Below the pieces are notes generated by a model. It was not told where the DNA came from and did not search any database. It saw nothing but the letters and a program-made list of their open reading frames with translations. Below, piece by piece: positions 1 to 9,945 of a DNA stretch of 64,000 bases. Position numbers and translations under genes: made by a program. The DNA is from Zygnema circumcarinatum (taxonomy: Eukaryota; Streptophyta; Zygnematophyceae; Zygnematales; Zygnemataceae), in assembly GCA_037447605.1 (NCBI GenBank), contig CM074810.1, positions 1,917,297 through 1,981,296 of the forward strand, written 5' to 3'. How positions within the stretch are numbered: position 1 is the first letter of the stretch; each line of letters begins with the position of its first letter.

Positions 1-27
1 CGTTGTTATGTTGTTGCCTCCCTTCAG

Positions 28-1001
28 TTGATGGACGGAGCTGTTGGGTTTGCTATGGGGGCTCTCTGGAGGTGCGCTCTCTCCCTCTCTCTCTCTCTCT
101 CTCACTCTCACGCTCTCGCTCCCCCAGTCATTCTGACATCCCATTTTTTTGTACCATTTGTGAAAGAAAGACGTATTTTTTCCTTTCGTGAAGGAGCAAC
201 CGACCTGTATGAAGTGATTTTTTGTTTCTTTTCATTTTTCTGATTTTTACAAATTTGTAATTCCTTTCTGTTTTTAAGAAAATGCCGAGTTGGGGCTTTG
301 GGGTTTGTTGGAAGCAGGTGGCGGGTTTCGTGGCCTATTTCAATCGTCATTTGTGCTTTGGTTCGATTTTTTAACCAATTTTAAACCCCGTTTGCACCCC
401 ATTTGTATTTTTTCGCTTGTCGTCATCAATTTCATCAATATTAATTTTCAAGTTTGACTTCAAAAAAAATTGCAGGTTCGTTGCGTTGGGATTATCGGCT
501 TCCTTGGAATTTCGTCGTTTCTCATGCAAGAAAACATTCCTGCTTTGGTATGAGATTCCCTCCCCCTAAAAAATGAGAGACAGAGAAGAAAGGGAGAGAG
601 AGAAGGGAGAGGAGAGAGAGAGAGAGAGAGAGAGAGCTCTCACTCCCCCTCCCCCCCCGCTCTTCTTCTCTTATTTTTTTCCTCTCGTCCTTTTAACAAA
701 CATTCTTCCCTTTGTGAACACGTTCACTCCTCGATGCGCCTTTCTTTCTTTTTTTTTCGGCCTTCCTTTTTCCTTTTTCCTTTTCTCTTATCTCTAAATA
801 AATGAGTGCAATTTTTTTTTGTTTTTTCAGATTTTGGCAAATGCGCACGCGTCCATATCTCACCTCCTCTCGTCTATGGGCTCTCCCATCGTGCCCTCCA
901 TTCAGTTTGTGTATGCGTCCGCCGCAGCCATTGTGAGGGCTCTCCCCTCCTCCCTCTCTCTCCCTCTCTCTCTCCCCCTCTCCGCTTCTCCTCCCGTCCC
1001 T

Positions 1002-1042
<41 letters not shown>

Positions 1043-1495
1043 CCTCTCCGCCTCTCCTCCCCTCCCTCCCCCCCTCCCTCTCTCTCTCTCCCCCTCTCCG
1101 CTTTTCCTCCCCTCCCTTCCCCCCTCCCTCTCTCTCTCTCCCCCTCTCCACTTCTCCTCCCCTCCCTTTCCCCCTCTCTCTCTCTCTCTTTCTCTCTCTC
1201 TCCCCCCTCTACGCCTCTCCTCCCCTCCCTCCCTTTCCCTCCCTCTCTCTCTCGCTCTCCCCCTCTTCTCCCTCCCTCCTGCAATCCACTCGTGTGGCGC
1301 ATTTTCCTGTTTAGGATATTTTCCAAACCCTCATTCTGTAGCGCCGCCTTTTATTTATTTATTTTGTTACAGGTGTTCATAAACTGCATCACCTTCGTGG
1401 CCCTCCTCCACGTGCTCTACCTCCTCCTCCTCCGCCGCCTCGGGATGCTCCGAGACGCGCCGCTGCCTGCCTGGCTAGAGAGAGCAGCTATGTAA
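28..1495 (+). CDS. C-terminal part of an unrecognised multi-pass membrane protein (5' end off window)
   Basis: Four exons can be joined in one consistent frame: 28-71, 476-547, 831-932 and 1373-1495, each with AG before and GT after and with phase-0 junctions, ending in TAA at 1493-1495. The 5' part lies to the left of the window. The protein tail has two clear hydrophobic segments, one around VGIIGFLGISSFLM (second exon) and one around VFINCITFVALLHVLYLLLL (last exon), followed by a short basic and polar C terminus ending LERAAM. A Ser/Ala-rich stretch (ILANAHASISHLLSSMG) lies between them. I do not recognise the family, and the visible part is too short for a functional call. The intron before the last exon is almost wholly CT-rich, which probably acts as an extended polypyrimidine tract. 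Exon structure is moderately supported; identity is unknown. Confidence 0.55.
940..1275. repeat. CT-rich low-complexity tract in an intron
   Basis: About 330 bp of CTCTC/CCCCTC blocks with a loosely repeated module of roughly 60-65 bp (CCCCTCTCCGC followed by TCTCCTCCCCTCCC and then a CT run). It lies between the third and last exon of the membrane-protein gene, on the pyrimidine-rich sense strand upstream of the 3' splice site. Confidence 0.85.
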
Positions 1496-4345
1496 AATGA
1501 CACAGTGAAAAAGAAGTCGGGTACAGGCAACATGCGCCTCTCTCTATCTCTCTCCCTCCCTCTCATCCCCTCTCTTTCTCTCTCTCTCTCATCCCCTCTT
1601 TCTCTCTCTCTCTCTCCCTCTCATCCTCTCCCTCTCATCCTCTCTCACCCTCTCTTTCTCTCTTTCTCTCTCGCTCTCTCAATCTGAGTACAGAGTTAGT
1701 GAGAGAGAGCGGCCATGGCGGCCCGCCCGCCGGAAAGGTCCCATAGGTCGGTGGGGCGTGCTCGCGTGTCGGTGCATAGGTCGGTTGGTCGGTGGCCGTA
1801 TGGCACTTTAGAGGCCGTACAAGTTCGTGGGACGTTTTGGGACCCAAAAAGCCCCACATTGATTCATGTCCGTACGGAAATGGTCTATCCGTACGAACCA
1901 GATGACGAATGCGGCAAACTTCAAGTTTTCTAGCGAAAACTTTTGTGGCCCCTTTCTTTTATTTTTGGGATCAGAGGAAAATATGATTTCGTCGTCCTGT
2001 GGACAATCCTTCTAGGATTCGTACTGTGCAGTGGTAATAGTTTAGTTTGGTATAGTACTCGTTTTGGTTTCATATCCGTCCCATAATTATGGGTGGCTGC
2101 GGAGATGCAACGTGGCACGGCGACGGCTTAGTTTTGTGCGACCAGATCCTGCCCGGAAAAACATTCGGCCAGATCCTGCTTTTAAAAACATTCGGCCAGA
2201 TCCTGACCGGAAGACATTTAGCCAGACCTGCCCGGAAAAACATTCAGCCAGATCCTGCCCGGAAAATCATACCGCCAGATCCTGTCCGGAAATCATTCGG
2301 CCAACCTGCACGAAAAAACAGATCCTGCCCGGACAAACATTCGGCCAGGGTCTGCCCGGACAAACATTCGGCCAGATTCTGCCCGGAAAAACATTCGGCC
2401 AGATTTTGCCCGGAAAGACATTCGGCCAGCTCCTGCCCGGAAAAACATTCGGCCAGATCCTGCCCGAAAAATATTTGGCCGAGAGCCAAAACGTTCTTAT
2501 TGATTGGACTGACAGAGCGTACGAAAGTGTACGACTACGTACTGCTCGTCCAACGGTCTGCCCGGAAAGAAAGTTCCAACTTTTCCTGAACTACCGCTTT
2601 TTTTCCCCGTGACGGAGACAGTTGACGGCCGACGGCCGACCGGCGCCAAAAGGTGCCGGTCGGGAGCTCTTAGAATGACGTGGCGGGCCGTAGTTCGCCG
2701 ATATTGCCGGCTACAGGTTGCTTTTTGCCGGCCAGAGGACCATTTATGTAATTAGAAAATTCCATCACATTGATTTGTGCTGGATCCGCCGTGCACAGCG
2801 AAAAGTAAAAAGGCCGTTGTACTTCGAGCACGTGCGCTCAAAATAAGAATCAGTAGTTTGCTTAGCTAGTTTTATGAAACGTATTAGGACTTGTGCTGTA
2901 CAGATGTTTCCATTTTGCAACTTTATCTGTATCTTACGGAAATTGCAGCCGCTTGCTGCTCTTGACAACTGTCCCCTCTCTCTGCGGGATTTGACAGGAC
3001 AAAAAAAAGCACTTCAGGGCTGGACGATGAACAAAAGATGCATACATACAGATAGATATGGTATGGACATATTTGAAACTACGGAGAATGCAAAAGTTGA
3101 CATAATATTAATAGTGTGAATATAAAGTGCCTGAATAGAAAGGAAAGCAGAGGTTTCAGAAGACTTGAATCACTAATCAAGCAGCAGCAGGATTACTGGT
3201 GAGCTCTTTAGTTCCCGAGAAGCAGTTGTTAGTTTTCTTAGCAATGCTTTTGTGGAACTGAGAGCAGCTCATTGAAAATGTTCATGTTTGCTTCACGCGC
3301 TTTGATGCTGCTGCTACTCGTTTCTGTCATGAGGTTGACGATCCACATTTGTACCCAACATTTGAAGTTTTATTTGCTCTAATGCCGAGGCTAATATGAC
3401 ATCATACAGAAACAGTAGTTTTTTGCTGCTGATGTAGACAATGCTGCTTGCCTGGAAGCAATGTCTGCTTTAAATATTGCATTAAGCAATGCTTTCAAGA
3501 AAGCTTACTAGAACGCTGAATGCTGAGAAAGGACGTTAACAAACGTTTGAGGACAGACGAAAAGTTTCTTCCTTGCATTGTGTTTGCAAGATTTTAAATC
3601 ACTGCAAATGTGTTTATAGTTGTTTTATTTAATGTGATGTTTTTTTTTTTTTCTGCTATGCATTGTTTTACGGACGTGCAGGGGTGCAGGGGTACGGCAG
3701 GGCCTTCCCTTAGAGCTTTGCAGCAAGGAAAGGAGTTTAGTCAGCCATGGCTGCTGAGGGATTATTGCAGGTACTGTTTCGCGAGTGCCCATGTTCTGTT
3801 ATACTCTCTCTCTCCCTCTCCCTCTCCCTCTCTCTCTCTGCCTCTCGTACGGTATGGGATTAATGTTTATTGTACAGGTTACAAAATGTCTACTATGTTC
3901 TATTACTATGGTATTAATGCTAATTTATAAACTGCAATAAAAATATCATTATGCTAGCTTCATATATTATTACTATGGTGTTTAATTGTTAAGTGCTTCT
4001 TATCAGTGACCTGTTCCCTTGCCGCTTTTTTCTTCCTTCCCTTTTCTCTTTGGTCCCTCCGTTTCCTTGTTCTCCCTTTGCTTCTGCCACTGCTGCTTCC
4101 CTCCCGCCTCCTTCTAGAGAGAGAGAGAGAGAGTGTGTGTGTGAGAGAGAGAGCCTCTGCCTTCCTTCCTCCCTCTCTCTCCTTTTCTGATTCCATTTCC
4201 TTCCTCTTCCTTCGTCGCCCTGCTCTTCTCCTCACCTCTCTCCACCCTCTCCCACCCTCTCTCCCACCCCTCCCTGTCTCACCTTCCCTCCAATCTCTCC
4301 TCTCCCTCCTCGCATTCACCTTGTTGCGATTACAACCCGTGCATA
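1496..4345. other. Intergenic region without a supported gene
   Basis: This 2.85-kb gap lies between the membrane-protein gene and the first coiled-coil gene, both on the plus strand. It holds a CT microsatellite block at about 1538-1682, a 27-bp tandem repeat at 2142-2480 (listed separately), a GC-rich stretch with GGCCGACGGCCGACCGGCG near 2620-2660, and AT-richer sequence from 2700 to 4000. A short run near 3280-3415 reads as open protein in one frame but is closed by stops on both sides. CT and GA tracts reappear at 3805-3845 and 4080-4290, just upstream of the next gene and probably in its 5' flank or UTR. Confidence 0.6.
2142..2480. repeat. 27-bp tandem repeat (minisatellite), about 13 copies
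   Basis: The unit is CAGATCCTGCCCGGAAAAAC followed by ATTCGGC. I count about 13 head-to-tail copies, most 26-27 bp and one truncated to about 17 bp (near 2302-2318). Copies differ by point changes (ATCCTG, GTCTG, ATTCTG, CTCCTG variants) and small indels that break any common reading frame. The last six to seven copies are the most regular. A 27-bp period would keep frame if coding, but the indels and the absence of a gene around it argue for a non-coding minisatellite. Confidence 0.9.
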
Positions 4346-7300
4346 ATGGGCGGCCGGCTGAGCGAGGGGCCATGGCCGCCCCCAAAGTTGGAAGATCAGT
4401 TCGCGGCCTTCGAAGGGCGCGCGGAGGGCCGTGATGCAGTTTTGAAGGGCCGAGATGTTAGCAATGTATGCCTTCATGCACATCCTAACAGCCATTTACA
4501 TGGTGCAGGTTGGAGATATGGTTGTGTTTGTATCGTCAGACGGAATGGTTCTATGTCCGCGCCGTCGGAAGGGAAAAGGCGACACCTGGGAATTCGTTCC
4601 TGACAGCACTTTTCCATCCAGGTTGGGTCCCTCCCTCCCCCTCCCCCTCCCCCTCCCCCCAAACGGGAATAGAAATTTGTCATTCTTCTCTTTGATTTGT
4701 CCACAGTTTGCAGAAACATCCTCTTGATCACGTAACCAGCATACAACAGAGTGTAGTTTTTTTTTTCCTTTTCTTTTGATTGTTTTGGACCACGGCGTTG
4801 AGTATGAAAGCTCGCGTTGTATTTGGATCCCAATGTTTTCAAATTTTTTTATTGACTGTTGGTTTAATGCTTTGAATGGAAGGAGCAGCTTTTTGAGCGC
4901 CGCGCACTCAGATGCAATTTTGACTGTTATGAAGGATGGGCATTTCTTTGGATTCCGTTCCGTCTTGGCAAACGGAAAGGCGAGTACATGCTTCCTTCAT
5001 CGCTTGAAATGCTAAAAATCAAAAACCTTTTTTCCATAACATTGCCGAAGACTCTGCTCATTCTGAAAATTCCCTCCTTTCTTGCTTATATCTAAACTTC
5101 CGTCCTCTTCTCTATCTTTGTTTGATCATTTTCTTTGGATCTGCTATTTGTGCCAAGCTATACCTATGACTAACTGCAAGTAGAAGGAAAGCTAATTTAA
5201 AAAACCCTGATAAAGTCTATTGGTATTGAACGGTTTCATTCTATTGACAACTTGTTGCAGGTCTTGCAAGCTTCAAAAGTACGCGGGGTGCACCTTCGTT
5301 TCGAAAATCACAACTTTGGTCCGGTATTGCCCCTCATTTCATGTTTGCCAGAAATGGGCATTTCTATGGTTAACACTGTGACTAGCCTCTAGGGCATACA
5401 AACCTCTTAATGTAGTCATTTCTGTGGTGACTAACTTGTGACCAATCAGCATGAGAACCGAACCTCCTTTGTTAGAAACCTCCCCCTGAAATTTTAGCAT
5501 CCATCCATAATCTCTTTCTGTTATACAAAGGACCTTCTTACAACGTAAAGTGGTTTAAGGTTTCAGCTTTCCTTTTGATCGGGGAAGGATGGGGTTCAGG
5601 ACTTGTTGAAAGGTGTAGTGGATAGATGTACGGATGTAATCACGATTCACATTTCCAATTCATGGTCTTTAGAGATTTCTACGTGTATTGCCGTTTTTCT
5701 CACATGCTTTGTCAGTTTTTGCTTTTGCAGTGGGAGAAATGGCTTCTTTCTGGCGACTCTCTCTCCAATTGTGAACTCACAAATCGCAAGTAAGTTTTTT
5801 GTTTCCTGAATTTCCCAGCTTAATTCTAAATGCTGGTGGTGCTGCTTGTGATTTCTTTCTACAAATCTTGTCAAATTTATCGACCTGCAAAGTTCTGCTG
5901 ATTTCCACATCTCAACATAGAAACGGACCGTCTATTCTACTCAGCTGAAAGTTTTCTTTTTCTTTTCCTTTTTATTTTCTTCCTTTCCTGATTTCCTCCG
6001 CAGATGGGGAGACAAGCGTTTTTCAGTGACTATTAAGAAAGTGAACGCCTTTCATGAAACTGAACATTTTGGTGTAGAAAAAACAATTAGTGAATTTATA
6101 CACCCACGTGCTCCTAGCTCAGCTTCAGACACTACTGAGCTGCCTCCTTTAGCAGACCTCAAAGAGGTAACCCATCAGTCCTCTCCCCATGCCTTCCCTC
6201 CAGCTCCTTCCCTCTCTTCTCCTCTCCCGCTTGTGCTTCACTTTCCTGCTCCTCCCTCCTCTTCCTTCCCTCCTCCTCCCTCTCTCCTTCCTTTTCACTC
6301 TTTGCCCTACCGCTCCCTTTCCTCTTTCCTGTCCTCTACCCCTCACCTCCTCTTCTCAGTTATTTCGTCACTTCACTTCCCTCCTGTACCGCCTTCCTTC
6401 CTTACCCAGTCCTACCTGCCTCCCTGCCTGTCGTCGGACCGTTCCTCCCTCCTCTTCTTTCGTCTCCCTCCATGTCTCCCACCCCCATATTTTTTCTGAA
6501 GCCTCTCCCCTCCCTTCCCCCTCCCCCTCCCCCTCCCCCTCCCCCAACTCCTTCAGATATGCACCTTTTGTCTCCCGTCAATCCTAAGCTGAGTTCTAAG
6601 TAGCACCTTCACACCAGTCGATCCCCCTACCCGCGTTTCGATGGAAGCTTGCACACACTAGTTTTAATGGTTATGGAAATTTTATGCACTGCAGGATCTG
6701 AAGCAGTTGGAGTATCTTCAGAAGACTCTTGGGCACCTGCAAGAGGAGGTAAAGGACAGACTTGGGAAAATGGTAGCCATGGATGGGAGGGGAGAACCTA
6801 GGGAACTTGAAACTGCCATAGAAAAGGAGATTTGGGAGCAGGTGAAGGGACAGGTGGCAGAGGGAGAGGGTGCCAGCAAGGACGAGATTTCTCTGCAAGG
6901 TCCCCTAGGAAAGGCTGTTCGTCTTTTAGCTGGACAGTTGGCAATGGCAGCTGTGGTTCTTAAGGAGGAGGGAAGGATGGCAGTGGAATTAGAAGGTGTT
7001 GTGGAGAGTATGGTACGAAAGTATTCGAATGGTGGATGGGAGTGGGCGAGGACTGGGGAGGAGTATGGGCATGAAATGGAGGAGAAGATTGCTAAGATCA
7101 AGGAGGAGATGAAGAAAGAGGCAGCAGAGGCGAAATTGATGGTAGAGAGTGCTTGTCGGGCTGAAGCTGAGAGGAAGATGGAAACGTTGAAGGCAGAGAT
7201 GGAAAGGATAGCAGACAAGAGGGTGGCAGTGTTGAAGAGGGAAGGAGAGAAACGGGTGATGGAGAGAGAGAGAGAGGTGAGGAAAGAGATGGAGAGTGCG

Positions 7301-7906
7301 ATGAAAACTGCGATTGAGGAACTTACAGCGGAACATGAGTTGAACCTTGAGGAGGCCAATCAGAGTATATGGGCTGAAGCCCAGAGCGAGGCGGCAGGGA
7401 AGCTGGCGAAGTTGAAAGCAGAGATGGAAGCCAAGGTGGAGGAGGTAGTGAAGGAGAGAATGGCGAGAGTGGAAGCAGTTGCGGAGAGGAGAGTCAGCTC
7501 CATTAGGTTAGAATTGATGAGCCAGTTTGGGAAGCTGACTGCTGAGACCATTGGGAATGCAAAGGCCGAAATAGAAAAAGCAGCGGATGCGAAGGTTAGT
7601 GCAATAGAGATGGCTTCGGAGGAAAAACTGAAATTGGAATTAGAGCAGAGATTGGCTGAAATGAAGGTGGACATAATGAAGAAAGCTCAGGAAGAGCTTG
7701 AAAAGAAGCTTAAGGACATGGAGGTGTTGGAGGAGAAGAAGATGAATGCGGTGAAGGAACGATGGGCGAAAGTGAAGTCGTTGCTGGCGGAATCTAAGAA
7801 CAGGCAGTTGATGGAGAAAGTGAAGGAGTTGGAGGAGGAGGTGGTTGTGAAGGAGGCGGGAGAGGAGGAGTTTGTGTTGTCGCGGATGGTGACCTTGTGG
7901 AGGTGA
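4346..7906 (+). CDS. Beta-trefoil-like plus long coiled-coil protein (paralogue 1)
   Basis: Seven exons give a 606-residue protein: 4346-4465, 4509-4621, 4889-4979, 5261-5323, 5731-5789, 6004-6166 and 6695-7906 (TGA). Residues about 41-165 contain short beta-strand-like repeats (GDMVVFVSSDG, SAAHSDAILTVMKDGHFFGF, LRFENHNFG, WEKWLLSGDSL) resembling fascin/DUF569-type beta-trefoil modules; this is inference from pattern, not a profile match. From residue about 204 to the end the protein is a near-continuous Glu/Lys/Ala-rich coiled coil without Pro. The third intron starts GCGAGT after AAG and is best read as a GC-AG intron; the equivalent junction in the paralogue at 22561-27167 is AAG/GTAAGT. 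Exons four and five have exactly the same lengths (63 and 59 nt) in both paralogues. A cytoskeletal or scaffolding role is plausible, but function is unknown. Confidence 0.75.
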
Positions 7907-9291
7907 CATCTAGAGGCGTCAGTGATGGGGGAGGGAGAGGGGGAGAGGGAAGGAGTGGGGGGAAGCGAGGGAAAGGAAAGGAAAGAGGAGGTTAGAGTGG
8001 GAGGGATGGAGAGGGGGGGGGGAGAGGAAGGGAGCGGAACAGGGAGGGGAGAGGGAGGGTACGGGAGAGGAAGGGAGTCGGGGAGGGAGGAAGAGATGGG
8101 AGGAAGGGAGTAGGGCTGAGGACGGGAGAGGGGAGGAGGGACGAGGAGGGGGCAGGGAGTGGAGGAGGTGTTGGAGATTTGACTTGAAGTTGTCGGGTTT
8201 TGTAAAGGAAGGAGGGTTAGAGGAGCCCCCCTAGAAGGGATGCAGAGACGGAATATTGTGTATAAAAAGTGCCCTGTGTGGCATGTTCGAGATCCAGTAA
8301 ATTTATGAACTAATTATTATACTATTTATATGGCATAAAATGCCTTGATAATAAGTAGGTTCGACAAATTATGTCTAAAAAAGCTGAAACCAAGCAAGGG
8401 CCCTTTCCTTTGTTGTAGGTGTCACAGATATATTTGCCGATGTAAGCGGCATATACTTTTGTTTGCCAAGAAACTGTAGTAGTAAGTAGTTTCTGAACTT
8501 CCGGGTTCATCTGTAATGGTGAAATCCAGCAGTTTGAATTGGCAACTTTTTATACTGCTATATCTCTCAATTTTTGTTTCTACCTTCAAAAACGATCGTG
8601 CTCATATTCCTATTTTGATGCATCTGCTTCTTTCACCTGTGCTTTGAATGGGAGGCATTGTGCGGCCTCGTGCTCAGCCTTCATTTTTTCAAATGAACTT
8701 CTCGTAAAATCAAGCATGTATAAGAAAACGGAGAGCCCTCTAATCTCCCTCCCTCCCCCTCCCCTCTCTCCTTCGCCCTCTCCATCTGGCTTTGTTGGGG
8801 TCAACTATTCCGGGCCGACACATTATATCAAAGTATAATAACTCCTGCATGCCTGCATGGTTTCCGCCATCTTGCTAAGAGCGGGGATGCAGGGGACAAA
8901 CGAATAGTATACGGCCCATTTAGGGTTTAGGGTTTAAGGTTTAAGGGGGTAAGGTTTAGGGGTTATTTAGGAATAGGAGACTGAAGGAAATAACGAACTT
9001 GCCAACGAACATTATCAATTATTTTGGGGTAAGGTGCCACTGGACAACGTGATTTTTCAAAAATGCTTCCAAAAGAAAGGTGCTGTTATCAGCACGACAT
9101 ACAGTTCCCTACTTTTTTCAACAAACAAACTTAAAGTGAGATATGAAAGCCAATCCTCCTACGTCAGCCTCCGATCCAGACCATTAATTTCGCCTCCCAA
9201 AACTGGAAACCGGGTCAAAATCAAAGGAAAAAAAACTATAAACTAAATTAAAAAAAGGGGGGGAAGCTCCGCCAAATAAAAAGTACACGGC
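7907..9291. other. Intergenic region between convergent genes
   Basis: The 3' flanks of the plus-strand coiled-coil gene and the minus-strand LHC-like gene face each other here. The first 280 bp (about 7922-8200) are GGGAGAGG-type purine-rich sequence just after the stop codon, probably 3' UTR. The rest is AT-richer, with a CT tract at about 8745-8790 and telomere-like repeats at 8919-8970. I see no supported gene. Confidence 0.6.
8919..8970 (+). repeat. Short degenerate TTTAGGG (plant telomere-type) array
   Basis: The sequence reads TTTAGGGTTTAGGGTTTAAG and continues with GGTTTAAGGGGG, AAGGTTTAGGGG and similar units. Two perfect TTTAGGG units are followed by several decayed ones. This is the telomere unit of most plants, here interstitial and too short to be a chromosome end. 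Confidence 0.7.
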
Positions 9292-9945
9292 TTACTTGGG
9301 CCACACTCCCTTCCTCTCTCTCTCCCACTTCACATAGAGAGCCGCGCACCCAATAATGAAGTAAATTTGGACCCCAATAGTCGCGGGATCATGGTACGAC
9401 AGAAGGCTCCGTCCCGAGGCCAATTCGACGGCCAAGATCGCAACAAATCCAAGGCCTGCTAATCGCCCGTTTAGCCGCTCAGAGTATGAGTTAAACCCCA
9501 GCTCAATGGGTAAACCCCCCGACACCGGGTCCTGTATGGGAGTGGGCGGCAAAACAATGCTGGCTTTGCCGCCCTCTCTCTGTCCCCCCTGAGACTGAGA
9601 CTGAGGCTCTATGCCGAAATCTAGCTCTCCTGCTTTTCTCGCTTTACGGACCTCCGCTTTCCTTCCCGTTCCGCTTCCGCCTCTGCGAATTGAGGCAAGT
9701 CTCGACTCAAAATCCTCATCGTCGTCACTTCCTTCGGCACGGACGACAAAATTTTGGCGTCTGACCGAGCGTTGAGATTGGCTGAGCAGGCCAGTGCGTG
9801 CGCGGAACCCTACTTTTGCGGCTGCCCGAGCGCTTGGGCAGGTTTGGGAAAGAAGAGGCAGCAGGCTGGCCTGGGTAAATGAGCTGTTTGAAACGAGGGT
9901 CTGCGTAGCCATTGGACCTATCTGCATTGCCACATTCAAACACAA
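9292..9945 (-). CDS. LHC-like (LIL/HLIP-type) chloroplast membrane protein
   Basis: A single uninterrupted reading frame of 217 codons. Two in-frame Met codons follow closely (residues 7 and 12), so the true start may be MATQTLVSNSS. The first ~70 residues are Ser/Ala/Arg-rich and poor in acidic residues, ending VVRA before an acidic stretch EGSDDDEDFE, which is typical of a chloroplast transit peptide and its cleavage region. Near residues 155-180 is ERLNGRLAGLGFVAILAVEL, which fits the generic chlorophyll-binding helix of the LHC superfamily (E..NGR.A..G). A second hydrophobic segment (IGVQIYFIIGCAALYV, about 190-205) follows, then a basic tail. Related one- or two-helix proteins act in thylakoid photoprotection or pigment delivery. 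The central 80 residues are low-complexity and not recognised. It is divergently arranged with the EXORDIUM-like gene. Confidence 0.75.
   Translation of the reverse strand: MCLNVAMQIGPMATQTLVSNSSFTQASLLPLLSQTCPSARAAAKVGFRARTGLLSQSQRSVRRQNFVVRAEGSDDDEDFESRLASIRRGGSGTGRKAEVRKARKAGELDFGIEPQSQSQGGQREGGKASIVLPPTPIQDPVSGGLPIELGFNSYSERLNGRLAGLGFVAILAVELASGRSLLSYHDPATIGVQIYFIIGCAALYVKWERERKGVWPK

Noticed and set aside
806..1495. Very long Ser/Pro/Leu open frames across CT tracts (also near 4006, 6026, 12746, 13272, 30624, 51769, 61853)
   Set aside because: Pure consequences of CT/GA simple sequence; true exons in these intervals use other frames.
2142..2480. CRISPR-like array from regularly spaced repeats
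   Set aside because: The repeats are directly adjacent with no spacers, in a eukaryotic genome; it is a minisatellite.
3280..3415. Short open run reading FDAAATRFCHEVDDPHLYP in the first intergenic gap
   Set aside because: Closed by stops within about 45 residues on both sides, no splice sites that extend it, and no family recognised; perhaps a decayed fragment.
4706..4724. Possible 18-nt micro-exon in the first coiled-coil gene (NILLIT)
   Set aside because: Length and phase allow it, but direct joining of the flanking exons matches the paralogue better; it remains a minor possibility.
6718..7909. Open frames on the minus strand of the coiled-coil exon
   Set aside because: Glu/Lys codon-rich coiled-coil exons leave the antisense strand open as Ser/Phe/Leu; no splice or start support, and the plus strand matches the paralogue.
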